A stretch of DNA of 64,000 nt, taken from Phoebastria nigripes. Lineage: Eukaryota > Chordata > Aves > Procellariiformes > Diomedeidae. Positions 10,101-33,565 of this stretch are shown here, one piece after another. Where the stretch lies: NCBI GenBank assembly GCA_035582835.1, contig JAYKAV010003099.1:406647-470646 (forward strand). Reading direction: 5' to 3'. The translations under genes were made by a program, and so were the position numbers. Below the pieces are notes generated by a model, which was not told where the DNA came from, ran no database searches, and was given only the letters and a program-made list of their open reading frames with translations. How positions within the stretch are numbered: the stretch's first letter is position 1; every line of letters starts with the position of its first letter.

Positions 10101-11953
10101 CTTCCCTACACTGCTCCACCAGTGCACCTCAAAGCAGACATGGAAGGACCACTATCTAATAGGGGTGAGAAGGTAATTGTAGTCCCTGTTTCAGGCTTTG
10201 GGGCCAAACCTCAACTGTAGCAAAGATTTTTGTGTAACATCATTGCCACTGCTGTCTCTTGTCAGCATCAGTGCTTCTCCATGATCTCCAGCAGCTGCCG
10301 CCCACTCATGTGTCTTTTCTTAATTTTGGTGGCCCTAGATTGATGCACCAACTGTTGGTCAAAATGGCATCACTTTGTTCTGCACTAAATACCCCTCGTC
10401 GTTGTGATGTGCTGGGATGCTGTGCCTGCATTCACTGAAGGCTTTTGACATCCTCCTGCCTGAACTTCTCTCTCTGGTTTCTCCCCTTCCCGTGTGCAGT
10501 GAGCTCCGTTCTCCTGCTCCGTTCCTCAGCTGTCTGCACGCGTTGTCAGTGNGAACAGCGACTGGCTGTTCACAACAGAGCAGGGGGGACCTTTAGCATG
10601 TGCTGACTTTCCAGTTTTCCGTGAGTTAATAAGAAAAATTCGTTTCTTGGGGATTCCAGTATTGCTTAAAAAAATAACAACTGGCTGTTACAATATCTGA
10701 AGTAGGAATGTTATTTCACAATGTCTGGCCAGGAAACAATATTGCATATTGATATTTTTCTGTTCAGCAATTAAAGTAGCTGTCTGTTCTAACACACAGC
10801 ATATTTGGGGGCAAGACTTCTGAAACATGCTTAGGCTCAAAAGATTTTATTTAGGATCCCAATTTTGAGGAAACACTGAGCCTTTNGCAACTCTTACTGG
10901 CTTTAGCTTTCATCTTTACTGTTAGAAGTTCTCAGCATCTCTTTTCAAATCTCTCTCTATTCAGTGCAGCAACGGTAGCTTACTGAGCTCTGTTTCGATA
11001 AGCACAAGCAGGAGCACAGCAAAGTTACTTTTCAGTCTAAATGCTACCATTTTGTCATGATAGCTGCACAGCAAGGTGGAGAGTTTTCAGAAAATATTAT
11101 ACAGTTCTGGTGCTGTCATTCAGAGAAACTCCACTGCAGCAAGTAATTCCTGTGCTTTAAATGCAATTATTTGCTCGCAGCTGTTGCAGATCCGGGTTCT
11201 CAGGACATGGAGCTGCCCCCCAACCAGCTCCTTTTCCAAACAGTCACTTGCATGTTTAATTCCTGAAATCTGAAGCAGCTTCTTTTTNGACATCCAAAAT
11301 TTTTTAAAAGTAGTGATAGCCGAGATCCTGGGAAAACACATGTAAACGCTAAGTCTCTGTTTCCCTCTGCACGTGGGGCACACATCCCCGCTCCTCTCAG
11401 GGTACCCAGCGCAGCGGCTGTGGGAGAACTGAGTTGTGACCAGCTCAGCGGCTGCTTCCCCTGACTGGTGGCAAGGACAGACACTGTATTTGCAGAGCAG
11501 CGAGGTATAGCGGTTTGAGGGAAGCCTGTGATGATTAGCAAGTGAGGCGGATGGAGTAAGGACCGTTGGCAATGGTCTTCATCTTTCTTGGTAGCTGCCG
11601 TATCACAGAGCAAATAAATACTGGTTTCAGTGTGTTGCCCAGTATGATATAGTTTCACAGAGGTGCACCTCTCTCTCAGGCTGTGTGCTGCCACAGTCCT
11701 GTTACCTCCGCCCGTTGCCTTCCCCGGCCGGCTCCGCTCCATGGGCAGGGCTGGTGGCTCCCGGGCAGACAGTGGTTCCAGAGGGGGTTTTGTCCATGGG
11801 GAAGNGGCTGCCTGGGTGCCCACTGCCGCAGCGGGGCACGTCTGTTCTGTTGGTCCCTGAAAACACATTTCCACTGCGAGGGCTGTCTNTCTCTGAAAGC
11901 AGCTAACGCTCGATTCCCCTTTTTCCCACTAGGTCATCCTCTTTCAGTACTGA
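3908..11953 (+). CDS. LHX6: LIM-homeobox transcription factor LHX6, 3' part (LIM2 domain to C-terminus)
   Basis: Nuclear LIM-homeodomain transcription factor; in vertebrates it specifies medial ganglionic eminence interneurons and craniofacial mesenchyme. Six coding exons are seen: 3908-4128, 6821-6921, 7007-7102, 9181-9355, 10069-10172 and 11933-11953. All have AG/GT borders and joined phases giving 238 residues plus stop. The first exon holds the second LIM domain, with zinc ligands in [14 protein letters not shown] and CRIH. The next three encode the homeodomain, from KRARTSF to [12 protein letters not shown]; the Cys in WFQNCRA is typical of LHX6/LHX8. The C-terminus VILFQY matches mammalian LHX6. 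The 5' exons, including LIM1, are outside the window. LHX8 is the only close alternative, but the C-terminus and the MORN5/NDUFA8 neighbours favour LHX6. Confidence 0.97.
4129..6820 (+). other. LHX6 intron between LIM2 and homeodomain exons
   Basis: GC-rich intron of 2.7 kb with no supported gene. A less GC-rich stretch at 5745-5885 could be a conserved element. Single N bases occur at 4561 and 6629. Confidence 0.7.
6821..6921 (+). CDS. LHX6: LHX6 exon: linker and homeodomain N-terminal arm
   Basis: Encodes the linker [20 protein letters not shown] and the homeodomain start [13 protein letters not shown]. Base 6825 is N; the codon AAN is Asn in mammalian LHX6. Acceptor tctcgtag, donor gtagcg. 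Confidence 0.96.
7007..7102 (+). CDS. LHX6: LHX6 exon: homeodomain helices 1-2
   Basis: Thirty-two codons in phase 0 covering homeodomain helix 1 (from VMQAQFAQ), helix 2 and the start of helix 3 (SRRVIQ). It is separated from the previous exon by only 85 bp. Confidence 0.97.
7784..7840 (+). repeat. Diverged direct repeat, copy 1, in LHX6 intron
   Basis: Begins TTTAATGTTCTGCTGA and ends GAGTGATTAAAAT. It aligns over its whole length, with one 1-base gap and roughly ten substitutions, to 8311-8366 on the same strand. Confidence 0.8.
8311..8366 (+). repeat. Diverged direct repeat, copy 2, in LHX6 intron
   Basis: Second copy of the element at 7784-7840, 527 bp downstream, sharing both ends and the central ATACAATAAA block. 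Confidence 0.8.
8523..8572 (+). repeat. Short tandem repeat, about 19 bp x 3
   Basis: Three copies of ATTCTTCA followed by an A-run. Confidence 0.85.
9181..9355 (+). CDS. LHX6: LHX6 exon: recognition helix and post-homeodomain region
   Basis: Opens with [13 protein letters not shown], the DNA-recognition helix. It continues into the Pro/Ser-rich tail ([16 protein letters not shown]) and ends at LHGYIE plus one base. The acceptor ttgtttcag follows a good pyrimidine tract, and the donor is gtaagt. Confidence 0.97.
9356..10068 (+). other. LHX6 intron
   Basis: Short GC-rich intron. A small trinucleotide run of CTC lies near 9507-9525. No gene seen. Confidence 0.8.
10069..10172 (+). CDS. LHX6: LHX6 exon: conserved C-terminal segment
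   Basis: Encodes [18 protein letters not shown] through LSNRGEK, the conserved LHX6 tail. The donor is gtaatt. If it is not spliced, the frame runs 15 more codons (10173-10217) to a TAG at 10218-10220, giving a different C-terminus that also begins Val-Ile. Confidence 0.95.
10173..11932 (+). other. Last LHX6 intron
   Basis: Intron of 1.76 kb, moderately AT-rich around 10600-11100. No further exon is recognised. Single N bases at 10552, 10886, 11288, 11805 and 11889. Confidence 0.75.
11933..11953 (+). CDS. LHX6: LHX6 terminal coding exon (VILFQY, stop)
   Basis: Only seven codons including TGA, preceded by a strong acceptor (ttttcccactag). It gives the LHX6-specific ending VILFQY. The rest of this exon is 3' UTR. 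Confidence 0.94.
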   Translation, partial: VILFQY

Positions 11954-12639
11954 CTGCGCGAACTCTTCCTCATCTGCCCATGGCGCTACCAGCACCACTG
12001 CCCCTCAGCCGCTGAAACGCAGCGTCCAGCCCAAGGCAACTGTTATCAGTCATGCAGGAGAAACTCAGATCCAGCATTCTCAGTTATTTCCATTGACCAG
12101 CACCTAACATCCACTATTATTTCTCCAGCGACACTCTGTGTATGTGTGTGTTGAGTGCAGAGTTACATTTTTCACTTGTTTCTTGTGGACTTGTAGAATG
12201 ACCGTGAGTCTCTCCAAGGCAATGCCAGACACAGTCAACATTAGTGACTCTACTGTGCTTGCAAATCTTGCTCCCAAACCCATGGGAATATGAACAAACC
12301 AGAACATGCTGAGTCCCAGGGGGGTCGATGATCACCTCTGAGCATAAAGGAAGGAGGAATTTACGTGGTTTGGCCTGATTCTCTTTTTGCACCAGTGAAG
12401 CGCTGTCGGTTCCCGGACATCCCTCCTTATTTCCACTTGCATGTGTGAAATCTGAAATGGGCTTTTTTGGCTCAGCAACTCGATATATACACAGACCTTC
12501 CTGAGCCAAACTCACGGGTAGCTGAGACTCCACTAAGTGGAAAACACGATGCCAGCTGGAAATAGGCAGTTTTTCTTCCTCCTCAAAGTGCTTTAGAATC
12601 ACATGTCCTTTGATCACTCTAAGGTAAGTAAATCTTAGT

Positions 12640-12745
12640 GTTTTTTTTCCCCCGTTTTATAGGAGGGGAAACTGAGATATCCTGAACCAAGAGGAACCGT
12701 GGGGGTTGGTGGCAGAGCCAGGTTTAGCACTCTGAAGCTTTTGAT
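12640..12745 (-). mobile_element. Ancient MIR-like SINE fragment
   Basis: Contains GTTTTATAGGAGGGGAAACT and GGCAGAGCCAGGTTT in the order and spacing of the reverse complement of the MIR core. It is old and degraded. Confidence 0.6.
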
Positions 12746-13903
12746 TGCTGACTTGTTCTTAGAGCACTGAATATCTCTCTCCTCTCACAGCCATCTGCCA
12801 AATCTTCTTTGTTTTTTTTATTTTTTACTCTTGTTCTTTATTAACAAGCTACTTTATTTCCTTGGAGTCATATTGGATCACAAATGGGTGATTTCAGAAT
12901 GTATCTACACAAAACTCTCAGACGCTCCATACTCTGGGACTGGGAAATCCTCAATGGAAGCTGACCATAAATGTGTAGAAATGATCTGCCCTGGTGTGGA
13001 CCCGAGTTCAGTCAGTGGAAACAGTGGGGTAGAAACCAGAGACCAGTTAACAAAGCAAAAACAGCAGTAAGGCCAGCAGGAACGGTCGCTAGCTGAGTGG
13101 ACAGCAACGTGATGGCATATTCCTTTGTCTGACAGCGTCACTCGGAGTCCTCTGCCCTCCTGTTTTTCTCCCTTGCTGGAGTACGGCTGTTGCTCCTGCC
13201 AAGTCCTCGGACGACGGCACAGCCCGGGAGGACTGCTGCCAGCGGGGCAGGCACCGCAGGGCTCATTGCAACAGCAAAGGAAGTGCTCAGCACTCTGGCC
13301 CCAAATCAGGAAAAAAACTCCGAAATGATCCTTCATTGACGGTAATAACAAAAAGTAAACAAGTAACCTTTGCCAGCCCTTCTCAGTTTGCACCGAGCCA
13401 AGAACAGGTCTGTAATGAAACCTCTCTCCATGCAAGCACACGGGTCTGTCTTGCTGCTAAGTGTCTGTGAGGCCACATTTCCAGGAATGTGAAAGCCTTC
13501 TATGAGCCACAGTTAGTGCGTAATATGACCGAAATGTGCCTGAGGAGCAGAAGACAGGACTCCATCCGTTACGTAACTTGTTTTTAATTCAAACTGTAGA
13601 AACATGAGTTTTTCTCTCTGGGAGATCCTGGATCAATCTCCAACATGGGCTAGGTGGGCAGCCATCCCACCGGTTTGGCCAGCCCGTATTGCACACACGG
13701 CAAGCCTTCTCCTGCCCGTGCCCCTGAGCTCCGTGTGACACCGATGGCCGGACACACGGCTCCAGCTAACTGTGAGGCACGCTCGCCGCACTGACTGCAC
13801 GGGGAATGGCGTAAAGAGATGCAGATGTCTGCTGAGGTGGCCACCAAGATCTCTTGGTTTGAGAAGTAACTGAATACAAGCATGCATTGATATTANTTGG
13901 AAC

Positions 13904-13965
13904 AAATATATATATACACACACACACACGCATATACCTCTGTGTGTGTGTGTGTATATATATTT
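13904..13965. repeat. Perfect dinucleotide inverted repeat (hairpin)
   Basis: A TA run followed by seven AC units (to 13929) pairs with seven GT units followed by a TA run (13942-13965). The stem is at least 21 bp around a 12-base loop. An AG dinucleotide run follows at about 13975-13997. Confidence 0.9.
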
Positions 13966-15731
13966 AAAAAAAATACAGAGAGAGAGAGAGAGAGAGTGAT
14001 GGTAATACCTTGGACAGTTAGGCCAGTATCCTGTCTAACTGCAGCCAGCAGCTAGCAGCTCTATCCCCAATTTAAAATAACATTTGAAGGGAGAGAGGAA
14101 ATTAAGTCCACAAAGTATTATTGTCACCTCCTGATGTGCGAATAACCATTTCCAGTGTGTAGCCAGTGACAAGGCACTCCCGCACGCCTGACCTGACTGG
14201 AACCACCGCTGCAGAAGCTTCCCCTCGGGGAGGGGACGGTCACAAGTTGTACCCCTTGCAGTCACTTTTCTCCTTGTCTGTAGCAATGAGCACAGGACAG
14301 GCGTTCCCTTTGTTGGCCGTCGGAGCATTTGTAACCACAAGGTTGAAGTGGATTGCTGTGTCCACACGCAATAGCCTTGAGACGCTGGTGGTGGTCGGCA
14401 GGGTCACCGGGGCCTGACTTTCTTCTCCGTTTGTGCTCGCGCATCCTAATGACCGTTTAGTTGTGGAATTAGTGCCGTAAAGGAGTGGGTAGCTATTTCA
14501 TTTAAGACTGAAGGAGAGACTTCAGGCTGTAACTTGACCTGACCTCTCACAGTACTTGAGATTTCCACAACAGTTTTGTTGAGGGAGAAAATGGTTTGAT
14601 GCATTTCTTCTCTGTCTCGGCGGTGCAATGAAAGGGAAACTATTAAATATGTATCTGCTAAATATCAACTTAGTTACTGATCAGAAAAACCCCACTTGTG
14701 AAATGTACTGTATATCAACGTTTTTGTAACTGGTACCACTGACAGGACCAGAGTGCAAAGCAGAGGGCCAAGGGAGCGTAGGTGCTTCTCNCCAGTGGAA
14801 GTGGACTCACCGCTACCCGTGGGGCGAACTGCCCCGCACAGACTGTGCGCCGGGGCACCTTCCCCCATAAGTAGCCAGGAGCAGCTTTGCTAATTCAGAA
14901 ATCAGGCTCTGTTTATATTAAGCCCAAATTGTTTGCAAAAACTGGAAGCAATTCAGCTTGTGCAGTTTTAGAGCTAATTATGTGTATGGAAAATACTCAA
15001 CTGTACCAAGAATGTAAGAAATCCTCTAATTTATTCAATACATTGTTTCACAACATATTTCACACTGACTGTTGCCACTGAACCAAACCTTATCTCAGGT
15101 CATTTGCATTCATCTCCTGTCTGTAGATTAAAAAAAAATAAAATTAAAATCATTCTCATTTTCTTAGTTTATTCAGTAATTGCCAAATGGGTTCTGGTGC
15201 AGCAATGCAGACTCCACGTACTAAACTTTTCCAGTTGCTATTTACAAAACTTTTTGCAGACAAAATCCAATGAAGATAGCTAGTGAAAGGCTTTTCACTC
15301 AAGTTTAATAAGGTAACTAACTATGGCTAGGGTCTGAAAGTGGAATGGTTTACAGTTTTATTACCAATTATTTTTTTTTCGGCTCATAATGGTTAACCCC
15401 AATGCCCGAGCTAAAGGTGCTTACACAACTTACTAGTTGGGACGGGGGAGTGGGAACCAATCCTGCACTACTATCAGTGATATATCTCTAGGATGCCAAC
15501 TATAGACACATCAGTTTTATTTCATCCGCCAATCATTTTGTTGTAGCATGTTGCAATTCTGCATGTCTTGGCTACAATGGTTAAAAAAAAAAATTCTCTG
15601 AATGAGTGGACAGTCAAGACTAATATTTATTTTAAAAAAGTAAAACTAAATTGTAAGCACTTTTTTGTAAAACCAATGTCTGTTTTGTTACATACTTTTA
15701 ATGTTGTGCTTTGTAAATGTCTTATTTGTGT

Positions 15732-15741
15732 AATAAATAAA
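15732..15741 (+). terminator. LHX6: LHX6 polyadenylation signals
   Basis: Two overlapping AATAAA hexamers on the + strand at the end of the AT-rich tail. The cleavage site is expected 15-25 bp downstream. Confidence 0.65.
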
Positions 15742-15779
15742 GTTAATGCAAGTAGAAGTGCTGGCACTTACATCCAGAA

Positions 15780-16388
15780 AATGATGTAATTCCATTTTAT
15801 TTTATTTTTAAATATTTTCTGGCTTACTAATCAAGCAGCAACCCACCCAGTTTTCCTCTTTTATTATTTTGTTAAACTCTGGCTTCAGGAGAGTTCAACA
15901 AACGTTCGTAGTAAATGGATATAATTTCCTAGTTAGCAAACCAGTCATTAAAGAATACCTCTGGTGTACATTATTACAATGATCAATCAATATCAAAGTA
16001 CTGAGCAAAAAGAGAGGAAAGGAATTCACCAGGACAGCTAACTAAAATCTGGGAAAATAATGTTGATTAAGATGGATTTGAATGACTTCAACACTGAATC
16101 TGAGGCACTCTTTTTAACAAATTGTTTTCAGGCTTAATAATGTGTATATATACTACACTACACACCTCTCAGGAATATTATTGTGAGTACAGTCTGCTTT
16201 TTTTCCATGGCTTTTTCTCAGTATGACTGATTAAATGATTATTTCCATTTTTGTTTGTGCTGACAAAGATGACAAAAAGATTATATTCCTGTAGAGGGAA
16301 AGGGTGAGACAAATCCATGAGGACAAATTAGATTCATTGTGAATCAGATTACCTGCTTTGGAATACTGTTGTCTAACACGAACTGTTT
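15780..16388 (-). other. MORN5: MORN5 3' UTR
   Basis: AT-rich stretch between the MORN5 stop and the - strand AATAAA signals at 15796-15806. No frame of note. Confidence 0.55.
15796..15806 (-). terminator. MORN5: MORN5 polyadenylation signals
   Basis: Two overlapping AATAAA hexamers on the - strand, about 590 bp after the MORN5 stop codon and only 55 bp from the LHX6 signals on the other strand. Confidence 0.6.
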
Positions 16389-30077
<13,689 letters not shown>

Positions 30078-30104
30078 AGCGGCCCGGCCCGACGGCGCGG
30101 CGAC

Positions 30105-30118
30105 GTCGCCATGGCAAC
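30105..30118 (+). promoter_or_regulatory. RFX X-box
   Basis: GTCGCCATGGCAAC fits the X-box consensus GTNRCC-AT-RGYAAC at every position. It lies 28 bp before the MORN5 start codon. Confidence 0.75.
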
Positions 30119-30172
30119 GCCGCCGCTGCCGGGGCGCCGCGGGGACGTGAAGCTCCACCTCCCGCGGCCGCC

Positions 30173-30182
30173 GCGCATGCGC
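30173..30182. promoter_or_regulatory. NRF1-type site 1
   Basis: GCGCATGCGC, the core palindrome of the NRF1 consensus. Confidence 0.75.
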
Positions 30183-30203
30183 GCTCCCCGCCCGCTGCCG
30201 GCG

Positions 30204-30213
30204 GCGCATGCGC
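30204..30213. promoter_or_regulatory. NRF1-type site 2
   Basis: A second identical GCGCATGCGC, 31 bp (about three helical turns) from the first and 51 bp before the NDUFA8 start codon. Confidence 0.75.
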
Positions 30214-30263
30214 GGTGGCGGGCGGGCGGGCGCCGAGGGGAGCTCAAGGAGAGCGGCGCCGCC

Positions 30264-30314
30264 ATGCCCGGCTCCTTGCAGGTGCCCTCACTGGAGGAGC
30301 TGGACGTGCAGGAG
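30264..30314 (+). CDS. NDUFA8: NDUFA8 exon 1
   Basis: Encodes [17 protein letters not shown], 17 codons in phase 0, before a gtgagt donor. Confidence 0.97.
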
Positions 30315-32402
30315 GTGAGTGAGGGCCCGCCGCCACCGGGCCCTTCCCCCGCGGGGCAGCGCGGCGGGCCGGCGCCGAGGCGGGCTGCCCCCATTGCCGC
30401 TCTGCCCCGCTGTAGGTGAGAGTCAGCTCGGCCGTGCTGAAGGCCGCGGCCCACCACTACGGCGCGCAGTGCGACCGCCCCAACAAGGAGTTCATGCTGT
30501 GCCGCTGGGAGGAGAAGGACCCGCGGAAGTGCCTGCGGGAGGGCCGGCAGGTCAACCAGTGCGCCCTCGACTTCTTCAGGTGAGCGGGGCCCCCCAGCGA
30601 GCCTCCCCCGGCGGCCGCCCGCCTCCCAGCGCCCCCGAGTGCGGAGAGCCCCGCTGCTGCGGGCGGACGCCCTCGTCTGCCCTGAAGGTGAAGGCGTTTC
30701 GGGGGATCTCCCGGTGCGGTGCGCCCTTGCCGAGCTTTGTNATTCGAGCGCTGGCAGTCACTGGGTTTAATTAAAAATGCCGCCACCATCACGGCCTTCA
30801 AAGTCTTTATTCTTGCTTCATAAACTTTAACTCTTGGGGATAGAGGCCGTGCCCGTTTTATTTATTTCTACGTGAACTTATCCTTTCATATGAAGCTCCA
30901 TGGCCTCTGCTCCAGAGAAACTGGCTCAGGTTTTTGTTAGATTAGCAAAGGAATGCTGGGGGGTGGCGGAAGGCTTGCTGCTTCTGCACCTTGCATCAAT
31001 ATTATGAAATCCAGGAAACTGACCTAAGCTTTGCATTGTCTGTTCTCTCTCTTTCACAGGCGTGCTACTGTGCAAGCTCAGGTAGACACACAATTCACCT
31101 CTTGTGACCAAAAATGTAGATCAAGGCATGTGCCAGTATCATGTTCTTAAGTTGCTAGCAGAAGGCCTAGTTTAATTAGTTTAAAGCGTGTCCCTTTCCA
31201 GTACAGCAGCTAGTAATCAGAAACTTCTGTCCTAAGCCTGTCTTTTTGAGCTTAAGACACCAAATTAATTTGGAAGCGTTAGAGCATTGAATAATGTACA
31301 CTATGTTACTTAGCAAAACAGGCATGCCATATGGAGGAGCTGTGTACACCTACCTAGCAAGAATACCTTCCACGTATCGGTTAAGTTATTGCTATCCCTG
31401 CTTGTAGCTACAGTGATACAAATTTTACTGGTGTTGGTATCAAGTTCTGTTTAATGACGCTTCAAATACTGACTTTTCTAAAGGCTTTAGGTGTTCCTGA
31501 GAACTTAAAACTACAAAACCACTTTATCACGAGTTAAAGTTTGAATGAGTAAGAGAGAAAAACATTAAAGCTACAACCCTTGCTAACAGTTTTCTTTCTG
31601 CAATCTCTTACAGGAAGATTAAGACGCACTGTGCAGAGCCATTTACTGAGTACTGGACGTGCATTGACTATACCAACTTGCAGGAGCTCCGTCGATGCCG
31701 AAAGCAGCAGGCAGTATTTGATAACTGTGTGCTGGAGAAGTTGGGTTGGGTGAGACCTGATCTGGGAGAGCTCTCTAAGGTAACTTCATACCTTTTTGAT
31801 CGGATAGCTAGATTCTTCTCTCCCTTCTTAGAGACATTTTGCCCAGACCAGGTCTCAAACTCTTCTCCGGGCCAGAAGGTGATTCATGAACTCAACACTG
31901 GAAGCTTGTGGACTTTACTAGAAGTCAAGACTCTGTCAGCATTCTTCAGGGTTGCTTTCCCAGGAGACTTGTACTTTCCTTAGACAACGCCACTTACTCT
32001 TACTTTTTTGCTTTTCCTAGCGCAGACACCTTTCCTTTAGGAGTGAAGCTCACACACGTGTAGAACTACTGTGTAGTTATGAGTGAAATGCCCCTTCCCT
32101 CCCTTTTTTTAGAAGTACTCTGGAGATAGGAGCTCTCATCAGATCAACAATGTGTCCTTAGTGTTGTTTGGTACTTCTTGGTAGTTCTTCCTTTAAGTTC
32201 TGTCTTGATCTAGCTTTTCTATTAAATGCTGTGAGAAGTCATATCACTTCTTTTTTCTTTCCAGGTTACGAAAGTGAAGACAGACCGTCCTATGCCTGAG
32301 AATGCCTATCACTCTAGACCTAGACCAGAGCCAAATCCACCCATTGAAGGAGAGCTGAAGCCTTCTCCGTTTGGCAGTAGGCTCTTTTTCTGGTCCTGGT
32401 AA
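30264..32402 (+). CDS. NDUFA8: NADH:ubiquinone oxidoreductase subunit A8 (complex I, PGIV)
   Basis: Accessory subunit of mitochondrial complex I on the intermembrane-space side, imported and oxidised by the MIA40 disulfide relay. Four exons, 30264-30314, 30416-30579, 31614-31779 and 32265-32402, join in frame to 519 nt, or 172 residues, equal to the human length. Two twin CX9C (CHCH) units are complete: Cys36/46/56/66 and Cys78/88/100/110. Family landmarks are [35 protein letters not shown] and [14 protein letters not shown]. The start is in a strong Kozak context (gccgccATG). The last residues (GSRLFFWSW) differ slightly from the mammalian FYFWTK-like end. It is divergent from MORN5 and likely NRF1-driven. 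Confidence 0.98.
30416..30579 (+). CDS. NDUFA8: NDUFA8 exon 2
   Basis: Carries the first twin CX9C unit (Cys36, 46, 56, 66). It ends inside an Arg codon. Confidence 0.97.
30580..31613 (+). other. NDUFA8 intron 2
   Basis: Begins in the CpG island and turns AT-rich. No other feature; one N at 30741. Confidence 0.85.
31614..31779 (+). CDS. NDUFA8: NDUFA8 exon 3
   Basis: Carries the second twin CX9C unit (Cys78, 88, 100, 110) and the [12 protein letters not shown] block. Acceptor ctcttacag, donor gtaact. Confidence 0.98.
31780..32264 (+). other. NDUFA8 intron 3
   Basis: 485 bp. The frame of exon 3 stays open some way into the intron, but the donor and the acceptor at 32264 are canonical. Nothing else seen. 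Confidence 0.85.
32265..32402 (+). CDS. NDUFA8: NDUFA8 exon 4 (terminal)
   Basis: Encodes [20 protein letters not shown] to the stop TAA at 32400-32402. Confidence 0.98.
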   Translation, partial: VTKVKTDRPMPENAYHSRPRPEPNPPIEGELKPSPFGSRLFFWSW

Positions 32403-32515
32403 AGTGGGCGGACTGTGCTGTAACTAAAGTGCAAAGGATGTATTACCTGCAAATGTAAATTGTCCAGTATGCGTCGGGTATAACTTTAATCATTAAAGAA
32501 CCCCAAACCGTTACA
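32403..32515 (+). other. NDUFA8: NDUFA8 3' UTR with ATTAAA signal
   Basis: Short tail with the variant polyadenylation signal ATTAAA at 32492-32497. The end is inferred as about 20 bp downstream. Confidence 0.65.
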
Positions 32516-33477
32516 TGGCTTAGTAGACTTCTTTAAACATACTCACACATCATAGCAACTAGAAAAATGTCTTTCCCTGTTTTGCACAGTGCTCTCTGCA
32601 GTCATATAGCCCTTAGGACCAGCTTAACACTAGTAATGTCAGTTGCTTGATAGTGGCTACCAGGCTTGTTCGAGATGTGTATAAATGTAGCCTGAGTCTT
32701 TGACTACTGCTTCAAACAATCAAAAACTCTTGTGAGACTTTATTTATTTACTTACTGAGAACATTGTCACTTGGATCAAGGAAACTTTGAGAGCAAACAA
32801 GTCGTTAATATCTTCCCTTAGTCTTGCAACTGCTAATTGTGCATTTTTTTCCAAAGGACTCCTTCTGTATAGGTTTAACCTAAAATCTGTCTTGGAGCAA
32901 GGATTTAATCTGAATCTGTGGCTTTTGATAGGTATGAGGTCAGTACTGTTTCTGACATAAAGATCCTTGTTCTATTTGCCAGCTACTCATTCCTCATGCA
33001 GCTAGGTTAGTGGCTTCCTTTTTTTTTTTTTTTTTTCTCTTCTTTTGGGGGGGAGGAACACAAGCTACTTCATCAGAAAAATCACACTAAATTTTCAACA
33101 TCTTTAAGGAAAAATTATCTCCTAAAGGATCTTCCTGTCCCATTAGGCGGTGTAAGAAGGTGGCTTGTCTTCTGTCTCAAGGCCCTGACTTGAGGGGTTT
33201 GGGGCAGATCCTTCTGCCCAGTGTTTCACTGTGATATTCTTTTTGATAGAGGAGTATATCAGCTTGCTTTATCTTTTCTACAATATCTAAAAGTCCTATG
33301 TTTCATAGGAAGTAGATCTAGTCTTTCTTCCACTTCCACCCAATAGCAAGAACCTTATTACAAAGGTCAGAAAAAATTAAATGAACTTGTTTTCACAAAG
33401 CCATGTGCAGTTTAGCTTGCTCTGGGCCAGATTGTGTAGCCTGAACCATAGCAAAGACTTGAATAGTGCCTTGCTTC

Positions 33478-33565
33478 TTGAGTAGTCTAGCCTTTATTAG
33501 GATCTGAAGATTTAGCTCCTTGAGTAGCCTAGCCTTTATTAGGATCTTGAAGATTTACCATCTCC
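33478..33565 (+). repeat. Tandem duplication of a ~42-bp unit
   Basis: Two adjacent copies of TTGAGTAGYCTAGCCTTTAT followed by AGGATC and AAGATTTA, about 90 percent alike. Confidence 0.85.

Larger units (their letters stand above)
11954..15760 (+). other. LHX6: LHX6 3' UTR
   Basis: Long untranslated tail after the TGA at 11951-11953. Two overlapping AATAAA signals at 15732-15741 probably end it. Earlier signals (ATTAAA near 14642, AATAAA near 15136) could give shorter forms. The tail contains an ancient MIR-like fragment (12640-12745) and a dinucleotide hairpin (13904-13965). The extent is inferred from the signals, without transcript data. Confidence 0.6.
30078..30263. promoter_or_regulatory. 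Bidirectional promoter of MORN5 (-) and NDUFA8 (+)
   Basis: Only 186 bp separate the two start codons, so both 5' UTRs and the core promoter lie here. No TATA box is seen. It holds one X-box on the MORN5 side and two NRF1-type palindromes toward NDUFA8. NRF1 control is established for many nuclear respiratory genes, and RFX control for ciliary genes. Confidence 0.85.

Noticed and set aside
31614..31983. NDUFA8 exon 3 extended into the intron
   Set aside because: The frame stays open past 31779, but the donor is canonical and the next exon restores the known C-terminus VTKVKTDRP.
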